Below, piece by piece: positions 51,056 through 59,667 of a stretch of DNA of 64,000 nt. The notes below the pieces were generated by a model. It saw only the letters and a program-made list of their open reading frames with translations. It made no database searches and was not told where the DNA came from. Within the stretch, counting starts at the first letter, position 1. Every line of letters starts with the position of its first letter. A program made the position numbers and the translations under genes. This DNA is from Nonomuraea sediminis. GTDB taxonomy: Bacteria; Actinomycetota; Actinomycetes; Streptosporangiales; Streptosporangiaceae. The stretch spans positions 310,001 to 374,000 of the forward strand of contig NZ_JAHDTI010000004.1 in assembly GCF_018531495.1 (NCBI RefSeq), in the 5' to 3' direction.

Positions 51056-52403
51056 GCAGCTCGCTCTCCACCTGGGTGGCGCGGCGCAGTACCAGCGTGG
51101 CCTCCATGGCCTGGTCGGCCTCGACCAGCGCGTCGCCCAGCATGAGCAGCGCCCTGGCCAGGTAGGAGTTCAGCGCCCGGTTACGTGGCGCGAAGCGCTC
51201 CAGCGTGGACACCGCCTCGCGCAGCGGCTCGACCGCCTCGGCGTAGGCGCCGCGCAGCTCCAGCGCGCACGCCAACGCCAGCCCCGCCGCCGACCTGCCC
51301 GTGTGCACGCCCTCGGCGTCCACCCCGGCCGCCAGCAGCTCGTCGTAGATCGCGATCGACTCCCTGGCCCGCGACTCCGCCCGCGGCCCGTCGTCCAGGC
51401 CGAGCAGCGGCAGCAGCTCGGCGCTCTGGGCCAGCGAGTCGGCCAGCACCGCGCGGAAGGTCGGCTCGTCCGGGCGCCGCCTGGCCAGCGTGATGAGCTC
51501 CTCGATGAGCGGGTTGGCCGCCTCCAGCTCGCCGCGCATCAGGTGGCACCGCACCAGGCGCTGCCTGGCCAGCGCCACCCGCGCCGCCACGGGCTCGTCC
51601 GGTGCCGGGTCGTCCGGGTCCTCCTGGTCCTCGGGTTCGCGCAACGGGCATTCCGGGGGCGCCAGGGCTTCGATGGCGGCCTCCGCGTACGGCGTGGCCT
51701 CCTCGGGGCGGCCCTCGGCCAGCAGGTCGTCCACCACGGCGGCGGCCGCCTCGGCCAGCCGTACGCGCTGGGCGGGGGTGTGCGGGGTGGCGGACTCGAT
51801 GGCCCTGGCCAGGTAGTCCATGGCCTCCCTGCCGCGGCCGAGCTCGCGCAGCACCAGCCCGCGCACGCGGTCGGCCTCCGCGCGCAGGGGCAGCAGCGCG
51901 GGCCGCAGGTCGGGCCGCGCGATGAGCACCCGTTCCTGCTCGGCCAGCGACCAGGAGATGGCGGCCAGCGCGTCCTTCGGCCGACCGAGCGCGGCGAGCG
52001 TGGCGCCCAGATGCGCGTAGACGGTGGCGGCGACGACCGGCTCGTCCATGTCGTCGCACAGGTCGGCGGCGCGCTCCAGCGGTTCGAGGTCGGGGGCGTC
52101 GCGCTCGTACTCGAGCCTGCCGAGTGTGGCGAGCGCCATGCCCAGCCGCACCCGGTCGGTGCCCAGCTCCTCCAGGACCTCCACGGCCAGCGCGGCCAGC
52201 GCCACGGCGGCGTCGGCCGCCCCCGCGACCGCGGCCCGGTCGGCGAACCAGCCGAGGTATCCGCACAGGCGGCGCCTGTCGGGGAAGTCGGCGACCAGCG
52301 GGGTGACGGAGGCGATCAGGCCGGCGAAGTCGCCGGACGCGTCCAGGCGATCGGAAAGCTCGTCGAGCGCTGTGTCCGCGGCCAGAGGGACGGTGTCCGC
52401 CAC
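51036..52403 (-). CDS. Tetratricopeptide-repeat-like helical protein
   Basis: A protein of about 455 residues made of Ala/Leu-rich helical hairpins with TPR character. Repeating landmarks include RLGMALATLGRLEYERD, VVAATVYAHLGATLAALGR and LARALLMLGDALVEAD. No signal peptide or catalytic motif is present. Start is uncertain: GTG 52403 or an in-frame ATG at 52439. It probably acts as a protein-interaction scaffold in the cytoplasm. The neighbours give no clear functional hint. Its end overlaps the FadD19-like gene. Confidence 0.78.
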   Translation of the reverse strand: MADTVPLAADTALDELSDRLDASGDFAGLIASVTPLVADFPDRRRLCGYLGWFADRAAVAGAADAAVALAALAVEVLEELGTDRVRLGMALATLGRLEYERDAPDLEPLERAADLCDDMDEPVVAATVYAHLGATLAALGRPKDALAAISWSLAEQERVLIARPDLRPALLPLRAEADRVRGLVLRELGRGREAMDYLARAIESATPHTPAQRVRLAEAAAAVVDDLLAEGRPEEATPYAEAAIEALAPPECPLREPEDQEDPDDPAPDEPVAARVALARQRLVRCHLMRGELEAANPLIEELITLARRRPDEPTFRAVLADSLAQSAELLPLLGLDDGPRAESRARESIAIYDELLAAGVDAEGVHTGRSAAGLALACALELRGAYAEAVEPLREAVSTLERFAPRNRALNSYLARALLMLGDALVEADQAMEATLVLRRATQVESELLTRKPR

Positions 52404-52465
52404 TACCTCACTATCCCACCGACCTCCACCCCGTGGCACGACCTTTCATGCCGTTGGTCCGCGGA

Positions 52466-53089
52466 CTATTTCGAGGTGGCCAGGAAGGCGCCGAGACCGA
52501 GGTAGACCAGGCCGCTGCCGATGTCGAGGCGGCGGCGGGCGGTGGTCGAGTGGCGGAAGCGACCCGCCACGGCCGAGGACATGAAGGCGTAGGAGCCGTC
52601 GGTCACCATGCCGAGCGCGGTGAAGATCAGGCCGAGGACGAGCATCTGCGCCCAGACGTGGCCCGCCGCGGGGTTGGTGAACTGGGGCAGGAACGCCATG
52701 AAGAAGATGGCGGTCTTGGGGTTGAGGATGTTGACGACGAAACCCTCGCTGAGGATGCGCCTGTTCGACTTGACCTCCAGCTCCAGCGGCTCCTCGATCG
52801 GCTTGCCGCGCATGAGCTTGCGGACGCCCAGGTAGACCAGGTAGGCGACGCCGGCGTACTTGACGATGGTGAACGCGGTCGCGGAGGCGGCCAGCAGCGC
52901 GCTGATGCCCAGCGCGGCGGCCACCACGTGCACCAGCGAGCCGGCGTGCACGCCGAGCACCGAGATCAGGCCCGCGGCTCTGCCTTGGGCGACGCTGCGG
53001 GTGACGATGAACAGGACCGCGGGACCGGGCACGAGGAGCAGGGCGAGGGTGGCGGCGCAGAAGAGCGCCAGCGTGCTGGGGCTGGGCAT
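52466..53089 (-). CDS. LysE/RhtB-family amino-acid exporter
   Basis: A 207-residue inner-membrane exporter with about six TM helices. It has LLLVPGPAVLFIVTRSVAQG, the family signature near the N-terminus, and GFVVNILNPKTAIFFMAFLPQF in the middle. It lies ten bases after the LysR gene on the same strand, the usual regulator-exporter pairing, and presumably exports an amino acid or a derivative. ATG 53089 matches the family start; a longer upstream ORF is a frame shadow of the LysR gene. Confidence 0.92.
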   Translation of the reverse strand: MPSPSTLALFCAATLALLLVPGPAVLFIVTRSVAQGRAAGLISVLGVHAGSLVHVVAAALGISALLAASATAFTIVKYAGVAYLVYLGVRKLMRGKPIEEPLELEVKSNRRILSEGFVVNILNPKTAIFFMAFLPQFTNPAAGHVWAQMLVLGLIFTALGMVTDGSYAFMSSAVAGRFRHSTTARRRLDIGSGLVYLGLGAFLATSK

Positions 53090-53099
53090 GTCGTCCAGC

Positions 53100-53999
53100 T
53101 TAGGAACGTGGCGGTGCGGATGCCAGAGGGTTTTGCGCGGGGACGGCCGCACGCAGCGCCGACAGCAGGACCTGGGTGGGCGGCGGGTGGGGCGGGTCAC
53201 CGTACACGGCGGCGTAGACGTGCCTGGTCGAGCCGGGGACCTCGCGCGCGTGCACGTGCGGGTTGCGGTGGGCGCTCAGCGCCAGGCCCGGCAGCAGCGT
53301 CAGGCCCATGCCCGCGGCCACCAGCGCCTGCACGGCCACGATGTCGTCGCTGGTGAAGGAGATCCGCGGCTCGAACCCCGCCTCGCCGCAGACCTCGAGC
53401 AGGTGGCTCCTGCAGCGGTCGCACCCGGCGATCCACGGCGAGTCCGCGTGCTCCCACAGCTCCCCTGGCGGGGTGTCGGACAGCAGGTAGCTGGGGTCGT
53501 CGAAGAGCGGGATCAGCTGGATGTCGCCGTCTTCCGGCGCGGTGTCGTCGTAGCGGAAGACCACGGCCACGTCCACGCGGCCCGCCCTCAGCAGCCGCAT
53601 CGCCTCCGGCGGCTCGGTCTCCGTCAGGTTGATCCGCAGCCCCGGGTGCGACCTGGCCAGGCACGTCACGGCGCCGGGGACGAAGGTGCCGAGCGCGGAG
53701 GGGAAGGCGGCCAGCCGTACGCGGCCCGACCTGAGGCCGACGTGCGCGGCGAGCTCCTCGGAGGCGGCGTCGAGGCGGCCGATGATCTCCGCGCCGCGCT
53801 CGGCGAGCAGCTTGCCCGCCTCCGTGAGGCGGATGCCGCGTCCGGCCCGCTGGATCAGTTTGGCGCCCGTCTCGGCCTCCAGGCGGGCCAGGTGGTGGCT
53901 GACGGACGGCTGGGAGTAGTGCAGCTCCTTGGCCGCCGCGGTGAGGGAGCCGCGTCTGGCCACGGTGACGAGGACGCGAAGCCGCACAACATCGAGCAT
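53100..53999 (-). CDS. LysR-family transcriptional regulator
   Basis: A 299-residue regulator. The N-terminal winged helix is VRLRVLVTVARRGSLTAAAK, followed by YSQPSVSHHLARLEAETGA and LIQRAGRGIRLTEAG. The effector domain is at about 90-290, with a Cys pair in WIAGCDRCRSHLLEVCGE that might be redox- or thiol-responsive. It precedes the LysE exporter and is divergent from the cysteine-dioxygenase-like gene at 54110, suggesting control of both. The Cys pair together with that partner hints at a sulfur amino acid effector (inference). Confidence 0.92.
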   Translation of the reverse strand: MLDVVRLRVLVTVARRGSLTAAAKELHYSQPSVSHHLARLEAETGAKLIQRAGRGIRLTEAGKLLAERGAEIIGRLDAASEELAAHVGLRSGRVRLAAFPSALGTFVPGAVTCLARSHPGLRINLTETEPPEAMRLLRAGRVDVAVVFRYDDTAPEDGDIQLIPLFDDPSYLLSDTPPGELWEHADSPWIAGCDRCRSHLLEVCGEAGFEPRISFTSDDIVAVQALVAAGMGLTLLPGLALSAHRNPHVHAREVPGSTRHVYAAVYGDPPHPPPTQVLLSALRAAVPAQNPLASAPPRS

Positions 54000-54109
54000 T
54001 TATCAAGCGTATCTATGAATAGGCCAAAAGACTTCTGTTGGACCTATCGATCCGGATGGAGCACCGTAGAAGGGGAAGAGGAAATTGCTCTATTCCCTAG
54101 GGGGAAACC
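54000..54109. promoter_or_regulatory. Divergent promoter region, LysR / cysteine-dioxygenase-like genes
   Basis: These 110 bp hold the starts' control elements. CTATGAATAGGCC and GGACCTATCGATCC lie about 30 bp apart and share GGNCCTAT/ATAGG half-sites, as a LysR recognition and activation site would. The segment is less GC-rich than its surroundings. A GGGGGAAACC site precedes the gene at 54110. Confidence 0.4.
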
Positions 54110-54631
54110 ATGGAAACGATCGTGCGTCCCGGACTGGACCAGCTCGTCACGGACATCAATCGGATCGCGTCCAGGCGGATGCCCCTGCGGGAGACGGCTT
54201 TCGCGGTGGCGGACCTGCTGCGCGCCGGGCTGCCTGGAAAGGACATCCTGACCGAGGAGGAGCTCCAGGGTTCGCCCGACGGGTACGTCTCCAAGCCTCT
54301 CTACTGTCAGGACGACTTCTCGATCGTGTCGGTCGTGTGGCGGCCCGGCCAGGGCACGGTCATCCACGATCACGTGTCGTGGTGCGCGTTCGGGATCCTG
54401 TCCGGCATCGAGTACGAGACCCTCTACCGGGACATGGGCGACCACCTCGTGGAGATCGGGCGGGCCGCCAACATGCCCGGCGAGGTCAGCGGCTTCGCCC
54501 CGCCCGGCGACATCCACAAGGTCGAGAACACCAGCTCGGAGGTGGGCGTCTCCCTGCACGTCTACGGCGCGAACGTGGGCAAGCTGGGCAGCAGCGTCCG
54601 CCGCGTCTACGACCTGCCGATCAGGGCCTGA
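54110..54631 (+). CDS. Cysteine dioxygenase-like cupin protein
   Basis: A 173-residue cupin. The three-His metal site is complete: H86 and H88 in VIHDHVSWCAFG, and H136 in GDIHKVEN. A cupin motif 2 and SLHVYGANVG follow. Bacterial cysteine dioxygenases (about 160-200 residues) oxidise L-cysteine to the sulfinate with Fe(II). A related thiol-dioxygenase substrate such as 3-mercaptopropionate is possible. It is divergent from a LysR regulator and LysE exporter, so a thiol-amino-acid detoxification unit is plausible. Confidence 0.87.
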   Translation: METIVRPGLDQLVTDINRIASRRMPLRETAFAVADLLRAGLPGKDILTEEELQGSPDGYVSKPLYCQDDFSIVSVVWRPGQGTVIHDHVSWCAFGILSGIEYETLYRDMGDHLVEIGRAANMPGEVSGFAPPGDIHKVENTSSEVGVSLHVYGANVGKLGSSVRRVYDLPIRA

Positions 54632-55762
54632 TCATCGGGTTCTCGCCGCTGTCAGGGGGATGGCCAGTACGGCGAGCGCGGCGCCGGCGGCGAAGACGGT
54701 GGGGAAGCCGGAGGGCAGTGTGAAGGCGCCCAGCGCGGTGCCCAGGCCGATGCCGAGGTAGATGCAGGAGGAGTTGAGCGAGACCAGCAACGGAGCCTCG
54801 TCGGGGGCGATGTCGATCAGGCGGTGCTGCTGGGGAGGGGTCTGGCACCAACTGCTCGCGCCCCAGGCCGCCATCAGGGCGCCGACCAGGGCGGGGGCGG
54901 TGGCGCCCGTGGCGGCGAGGAGGGCGAGCGCGGCCAGGGAGGCGGCCATCAGGGTGTAGCCGGAGCGGAGGACCAGCGAGGCGTTCCATCGGTCGGTCGC
55001 GCGGCCCGCGGCGAGGTTGCCGACGACGGCGCCCACGCCGTACAGGAAGAGCATCGGGGCGGGCGAGGCGATGCCGACCGCGGCCAGGGCGGGTGCGCTG
55101 TAGGCGTAGGCCGTGTAGCCGGCCGCCATGCCCAGGACGGTCAGGGCCAGGACCGGGAGCACCCCTGGCCGTTTGAGCGCGCCCAGACGGGTGCGGAGGG
55201 GCACGCGGGGGTGGCCGGGGAGCGGCGGCAGGACGGCCCTGACGCCGAGCGCGACCAGCAGGCAGACCGCCGCCACCAGGCCGAGCGCGGCCCGCCAGCC
55301 GAGCAGCTGACCTGCCAGGCCGCCCAGCGGCACGCCCAGCGCGGTGGCGATCGTCAGCCCGCCCACAACTACCGACAGCGCCCTGGCCCGCTGTTCCGGG
55401 CCGGCCAGGGAGGCGCTCACGGCGCCCGCGTTCGGTGTGTAGGCCGCCGCGCCGAGTGCCGCCAGCACCCTGGTGATCATCAGCACGGCCAGGTCGGGGG
55501 CGAGCGCGGAGCCCAGGTTGGCCAGGCCGAGTACGGCCAGCGCGCTGACGAGCAGCGTGCGCCGCGGGAGCCTGGCGGTCAGCGTGGCCAGCACCGGCGA
55601 GCCGACCGCGTAGGCCGCGGCGAACACGGTCACCGACTGCCCGGCCGCCGCGGGGGAGACGTCGAGCGAGGCGGCCATCGCGGGCAGGAACCCGGCCACC
55701 ACGAAGGCGTCGGTCCCGACCGCGAAGGTGCCGACGGCCAGCGTGCGAATCGGGATGTTCAA
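54632..55762 (-). CDS. MFS transporter (DHA1-type efflux)
   Basis: A 376-residue carrier with about 12 TM helices. RTLAVGTFAVGTDAFVVAGF opens it, and LTARLPRRTLLVSALAV is the loop 2-3 motif. The pattern is of sugar/drug efflux proteins related to AraJ/YdhP. The gene ends at the stop of the convergent cupin gene. A purine-rich tandem repeat and then an Rrf2 regulator gene lie upstream on the same strand, so it is probably expressed with Rrf2 or controlled by it. Substrate unknown. Confidence 0.9.
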   Translation of the reverse strand: MNIPIRTLAVGTFAVGTDAFVVAGFLPAMAASLDVSPAAAGQSVTVFAAAYAVGSPVLATLTARLPRRTLLVSALAVLGLANLGSALAPDLAVLMITRVLAALGAAAYTPNAGAVSASLAGPEQRARALSVVVGGLTIATALGVPLGGLAGQLLGWRAALGLVAAVCLLVALGVRAVLPPLPGHPRVPLRTRLGALKRPGVLPVLALTVLGMAAGYTAYAYSAPALAAVGIASPAPMLFLYGVGAVVGNLAAGRATDRWNASLVLRSGYTLMAASLAALALLAATGATAPALVGALMAAWGASSWCQTPPQQHRLIDIAPDEAPLLVSLNSSCIYLGIGLGTALGAFTLPSGFPTVFAAGAALAVLAIPLTAARTR

Positions 55763-55805
55763 TGTCTCGATTCCTTCCAGGCAAGATCCAAAGACAAAAG
55801 AGCAG

Positions 55806-55962
55806 GAAGAGCAAAAGCGTTGGGGTGGAGGTGAAGAGAGGAAGGGCGGGAGCGTTGGGGTGGAGGTCAGGGCAGGAGCGCGGAAGTGTTGGGTGGGGAA
55901 AAGAGGAAGAGTGGAAGCGTTGGGTGGGGAAAGTGGAAGAGCGGAAGCGTTGGGAGGTCAGG
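55806..55962 (+). repeat. Purine-rich degenerate tandem repeat between Rrf2 and MFS genes
   Basis: About five imperfect units of roughly 26-32 bp read on the plus strand as GAAGAGYGGAAGCGTTGGG followed by TGGGGAAA. The clearest lie at 55882-55962. Nearly all bases of the plus strand are G or A. The repeat runs through the Rrf2 stop codon. On the gene strand it forms a C/T-rich leader for the MFS transcript, and it occupies the whole 195-bp gap apart from 43 bp next to the MFS start. Confidence 0.75.
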
Positions 55963-56422
55963 TGAGGCGGGCGTGGCGCTGCCGCATGCGCGCGGCCGCC
56001 CCGGCGGGCGCGGAAGCGACGAGGTCGGCGACCGTCTGGGCGGCCAGCTCGCGCCGCCAGGCCAGCTCCGCCTTGCGCATCGCGGTGGCGACGCCGCACG
56101 GGCGGTCGAACTCCTCGGTGCGCGCGACCCCGTTCTGCCGGATCTCGGTGCAGCGGAACGCCTCGTCGGGCCCCTCGACCGCGGCCACGACGTCCATCAG
56201 GGTGATCTGCTCCGGCGGCCTGGCCAGCAGGAATCCGCCCTTGGCGCCCGGGGTGGAGACGAGGATCCCGGCGCGTACGAGCGCCTGCAGCCGCTTCTTC
56301 AGGTAGGCGGGCGGTAGCTCGAAGAGCGTGGCGAACTTCGCCGTCGAGACGGGCTCGTCGTCAAGCCAGGCCAGCGTGAGGCAGCAGTGCAGCCCCCACT
56401 CAACCCCTTCACCGATCCGCAT
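55958..56422 (-). CDS. Rrf2-family transcriptional regulator
   Basis: A 154-residue winged-helix protein: MRIGEGVEWGLHCCLTLAWL, then PPAYLKKRLQALVRAGI and STPGAKGGFLLARPPEQITL. It has Cys at 13, 14, 91 and 109, without the closely spaced three-Cys cluster of IscR, so iron-sulfur sensing is unproven. The C-terminal helix lies over the downstream purine-rich repeat. The MFS gene follows on the same strand and is its likely target. Confidence 0.88.
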   Translation of the reverse strand: MRIGEGVEWGLHCCLTLAWLDDEPVSTAKFATLFELPPAYLKKRLQALVRAGILVSTPGAKGGFLLARPPEQITLMDVVAAVEGPDEAFRCTEIRQNGVARTEEFDRPCGVATAMRKAELAWRRELAAQTVADLVASAPAGAAARMRQRHARLT

Positions 56423-56446
56423 AAAAGGGGATATTACATGTCCCGA

Positions 56447-57013
56447 TTAGCGCAGGCGGCCGTGCATCAGGTCGACGAGCGTGGCGTGCACGTCGGTCAG
56501 CGGCCGGTCGGGGTGCAGCACCCGGTGCTCGATGGAGACCGTCAGCACCATCCCGAACACGGCCGTGGCCGCGGTCTCCACGTCCAGGTCCGCCCTGATC
56601 TCGCCGTTCTCCGCCGCCCTCCGCAGCACCCCGGCGTACACCCCGAGAACCCGCTCGCGCAGCCGGGCCACGGCCTCCTGCCAGGCCGTGTGCCACATCT
56701 CGGCCAGCAGCACGCGGGCGAACGGCCCGTACTCCTCGAAGAAGCGCAGCTGACCGAGCACCACGCCGTCGAGCGCCTCGAGCGCGGTCTCGCCGACGGC
56801 GGCCGAGGACAGCGCGCCGGCCAGCCTGCCGATCGAGTGCTCGAGCAGCTCGGAGAACAGGCCCTCCTTGCTGCCGAAGTTGTAGAACACGGTCCCCTTG
56901 GCCACCCCGGCCCGCTCGGCGATGGCGTCGACGGTCGTCGCCGAGTACCCCTGCTCGGCGATCAGCTCGACGGCCGCCCCGAACACCTTCAGCCGGGTGT
57001 CCTCTCTGGTCAT
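56447..57013 (-). CDS. TetR-family repressor
   Basis: A 188-residue repressor: the HTH is TTVDAIAERAGVAKGTVFY and then NFGSKEGLF, preceded by TRLKVFGAAVELIAEQGYS. The ligand domain is helical and has FGMVLTVSIEHRVLHPDR. ATG 57013 is chosen; an upstream extension is frame noise. It is the third gene after the ABC ATPase-like and YhgE/Pip genes on the same strand. It is probably an autoregulator acting through the palindrome at 59668. Confidence 0.9.
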   Translation of the reverse strand: MTREDTRLKVFGAAVELIAEQGYSATTVDAIAERAGVAKGTVFYNFGSKEGLFSELLEHSIGRLAGALSSAAVGETALEALDGVVLGQLRFFEEYGPFARVLLAEMWHTAWQEAVARLRERVLGVYAGVLRRAAENGEIRADLDVETAATAVFGMVLTVSIEHRVLHPDRPLTDVHATLVDLMHGRLR

Positions 57014-57047
57014 CGGCCCGACTCCGCGGTTCGGTCGCTGCGCTCTC

Positions 57048-59093
57048 TCACAGGGCCAGCTCCGGGTGCAGGCGCTTGATGGACCAGGTACGGCTGCGCT
57101 CCACGGCGAGCGTGGTGAGTGCGAGCCCGAGGAGGAGGAAGGCCGACAGCACCCCGCAAGCCTGCCACACCACGGTCGGATCGCCACCGCTGATCAGGCG
57201 GCGCAGCGCCGACACCACCCAGCTCATCGGTAGCCACGGCGAGATCGTCTGGAAGAAGCCGGGCGACGTCTCGATCGGGTAGGTCCCCGCCGCAGAGGTC
57301 AGCTGGAGCATCAGCAGCGCCAGCGCGACCACCCGTCCGGGCGGGCCGAGCAGCGCGTTGACCGCCTGAACGATGGCCAGGAACGCGGCCACGGCCAGCA
57401 GCAGGAGCCCCGCCACCCCGGCCCAGTGCTCGGCCTCGAGCCCGAGCCCGAACCGCAGCACCGCCAGCAGCACGCCGACCTGCGCGGCGCCCAGCCCGAC
57501 GGCGGGCAGCCAGCCCGACAGCGCGATCCCGAGCGCCCCCGAGGTGCCCGCGAGCCTGCGCTGGTTGAGCGGCTTGAGCACCATGTAGGCGATCATCGCG
57601 CCCACCCACAGTGCCAGGGGGAGGAAGAACGGGGCGAACCCGGTCCCGTAGTTGGGCACCGCGTTGTCCACCGACTTGGCCAGCCGTACCGGGTCGCTCA
57701 TCATGTCGGAGCGGGCGTCGCGCTCCTGGGCGGAGTAGGCCGGGATCTGCTTGGCGCCGTCGCCGAGCCCGTCGGCCAGGTCGGCCGAGCCCTTGGCGAG
57801 CTGGTTCATGCCCCTGTCGACCTTGCCCGCGCCGTTGTGCAGCTTGTCGACGCCCGAGTACAGCTGGCTGGCGCCGTCGCCGAGCTTGACCAGGCCGCCG
57901 CCGAGCTTGCCGATGCCGTCGGTGACCTGCTGCGAGCCGTTGTAGAGCTTGTTGGAGGCCTGGTAGAGCTTGGCCGTGCCGTGGCCCGCCTTGGTGACGC
58001 CCGCGTCGAGCGCCGAGGCGCCGTCCGCCAGCTTGGCCAGGCCCTCGTCGAGCTGGTCGACCTTGCCGCGCACCCCGTCCACCTTGTCGCCGAGCCCGGG
58101 CGCCACCTCGGCGATCCTGCGCGCGGTGGCCGCCACCTCGCGGGCCTTGGCGGCCAGCTCGGGGTTGCCGTCGACCTGGTCGGCGAGCTGGGCCAGGGCC
58201 TCGGCGTCGTCGGCGATCCGCGGGCCGTACTCGTTCAGCACGGGCACGTACCTGTCGGCGAGCTGGTCGACCGCGCCGATCTGCGCGTGCACCTGCCGGT
58301 AGGCCTGGTTCGCGCCGTCGGACAGCTTGCCGGTGCCGCGCTCGAGCTTGGCCATGCCGTCGTTGAGCGTGCCGATCGCGTCGCGCGCCTTGCCGATGCC
58401 GTTGGTGACCTGGGTGGAGCCGTCGTGCAGCCTGCCGGTCGCGGAGCCCGCGGTGCTCAGGCCGGTCGAGAGCTGCTGCGCGCCGTTCTCGGCGGTGCCG
58501 AGGCCGTCGTTGAGCCTGGAGACGCCGTCGCCCGCCTTGAGCGCGCCGTTGTGCAGCTTGCCGGCGCCGTCGGCGGCCTGGGTGGTCTTGTCGTGGATGT
58601 CGCCGATGGAGACGAAGACGTTGTCGAAGTAGCCGTGGATCGCGGTGCGTGCGGCGGCCGCCTTGACCTCGTTGAACACCGAGTCGGAGATCGTGCCCAT
58701 GATGTAGCTGCGCCCGGTGTCGACCTGCAGTCCCAGCTGCGCCGGGTTGGGCGTCCCCTTCTCCGACGGCGAGGCCAGCCTGGTGCTGAAGTCGGAGGGG
58801 ATGGTGAGCGAGAGGTAGAAGCTGCCGTCGCGCACCCCGTCGACGGCCTCCTGCGCGCTGACCCGGTGCCAGCCGAAGATCCTGCGGGACTCCAGCTCGT
58901 CGGCCAGGTCCTGGCCTGCGTGCAGGTCGCCCGACGGCCGGTCCTCCATGACCAGCGCCACCGGCAGCCTGTCCAGGTTGCCCTGCGGGTTCCAGAACGA
59001 CCAGAGGTACAGCCCCGCGTACAGCAGCGGCAGCACGACCACCGCCGCCAGCGCCGCCCGCGTCAGCCGGGAACGCAGCATGCCCTTCATCAC
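57048..59093 (-). CDS. YhgE/Pip-family membrane protein
   Basis: A 681-residue protein with one N-terminal TM helix (AALAAVVVLPLLYAGLYLW), a long extracytoplasmic helical region (about 150-470) and five to six C-terminal TM helices from about 505. The helical region is built of 11-residue repeats of the type LxDGAxxLxxG, for example KLADGASALDAGVTKAG. The C-terminal domain resembles ABC-2 permeases. Start is GTG 59093 or ATG 59090, both in the overlap with the ATPase gene. In this family are phage-infection protein Pip and the type VII component EsaA. The partner ATPase gene is immediately upstream. Confidence 0.9.
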   Translation of the reverse strand: MMKGMLRSRLTRAALAAVVVLPLLYAGLYLWSFWNPQGNLDRLPVALVMEDRPSGDLHAGQDLADELESRRIFGWHRVSAQEAVDGVRDGSFYLSLTIPSDFSTRLASPSEKGTPNPAQLGLQVDTGRSYIMGTISDSVFNEVKAAAARTAIHGYFDNVFVSIGDIHDKTTQAADGAGKLHNGALKAGDGVSRLNDGLGTAENGAQQLSTGLSTAGSATGRLHDGSTQVTNGIGKARDAIGTLNDGMAKLERGTGKLSDGANQAYRQVHAQIGAVDQLADRYVPVLNEYGPRIADDAEALAQLADQVDGNPELAAKAREVAATARRIAEVAPGLGDKVDGVRGKVDQLDEGLAKLADGASALDAGVTKAGHGTAKLYQASNKLYNGSQQVTDGIGKLGGGLVKLGDGASQLYSGVDKLHNGAGKVDRGMNQLAKGSADLADGLGDGAKQIPAYSAQERDARSDMMSDPVRLAKSVDNAVPNYGTGFAPFFLPLALWVGAMIAYMVLKPLNQRRLAGTSGALGIALSGWLPAVGLGAAQVGVLLAVLRFGLGLEAEHWAGVAGLLLLAVAAFLAIVQAVNALLGPPGRVVALALLMLQLTSAAGTYPIETSPGFFQTISPWLPMSWVVSALRRLISGGDPTVVWQACGVLSAFLLLGLALTTLAVERSRTWSIKRLHPELAL

Positions 59094-59653
59094 AACTCCA
59101 CGAGGTGGTCGAACCGGTCCGGGGCCTGCACACAGGAGGCGGCCACGGTGTAGCCCTTGGCGGTCAGTTCGCGGAGCATGGTCCAGAGCCTGTCCTGGTG
59201 CCCGTCGGGCAGCCCGGCGTCGAGGTTGTCGGCCACGATCACGGCGGGCTCGTCCAGCAACGCCATCGCGACGCCCAGCCGTACCTGCTGCTCCCTGTCG
59301 AGCTCGCGGGCGAGCGTGCGCGGGTCGAGGTCCAGGCCGGCAGCCTTCAGCGCCTGCGTGTACGGCTTGCGCCGGCGTTCGCGCAGGTGCTCGGCGACCG
59401 TGAGCGAGCGGTCGGGATCGGTGACGCCGTCGACCAGCGCGAGGGAGGCGACGCGGCGGATCGCGTGCGGGCGGGTGTGCCCGGCGACGCTCAGCGTGCC
59501 GCCGGTGGGCTTCATCCGCCCGGCCAGCGTGAGCAGCAGGCTGGTGCGCCCGCTGCCCGTCTGGCCGGCGACCACGGTAAGCGTGCCCTTGCCCGCTTCG
59601 AGCGAGATCGCGGGGTACACCCCCTCGACCGTTAGGCCCTTGGCGACGATCAC
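59090..59653 (-). CDS. Degenerate ABC ATPase-like protein, partner of YhgE
   Basis: A 187-residue ABC ATPase fold that lacks key catalytic residues. Walker A is GQTGSGRT with Arg (R36) for Lys; the signature is LDREQ (118-122) rather than LSGGQ. Walker B ends VIVADN with Asn143 for the catalytic Glu, and the H-loop His is absent (AASCVQ). Length is about 40 residues below usual. The fold is otherwise intact (LLLTLAGRMKPTGGTL). It may bind nucleotide without turning over and regulate the YhgE/Pip membrane protein with which it is translationally coupled. Confidence 0.85.
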   Translation of the reverse strand: MIVAKGLTVEGVYPAISLEAGKGTLTVVAGQTGSGRTSLLLTLAGRMKPTGGTLSVAGHTRPHAIRRVASLALVDGVTDPDRSLTVAEHLRERRRKPYTQALKAAGLDLDPRTLARELDREQQVRLGVAMALLDEPAVIVADNLDAGLPDGHQDRLWTMLRELTAKGYTVAASCVQAPDRFDHLVEL

Positions 59654-59667
59654 TGCGGCTCCATCTC

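Noticed and set aside
56447..57013. TetR gene as the KstR/KstR2 regulator of the sterol-type operators
   Set aside because: It is the last gene of the ABC-YhgE operon, which has its own different palindrome; nothing connects it to the AACnnGTT or CAAGnnCTTG sites.
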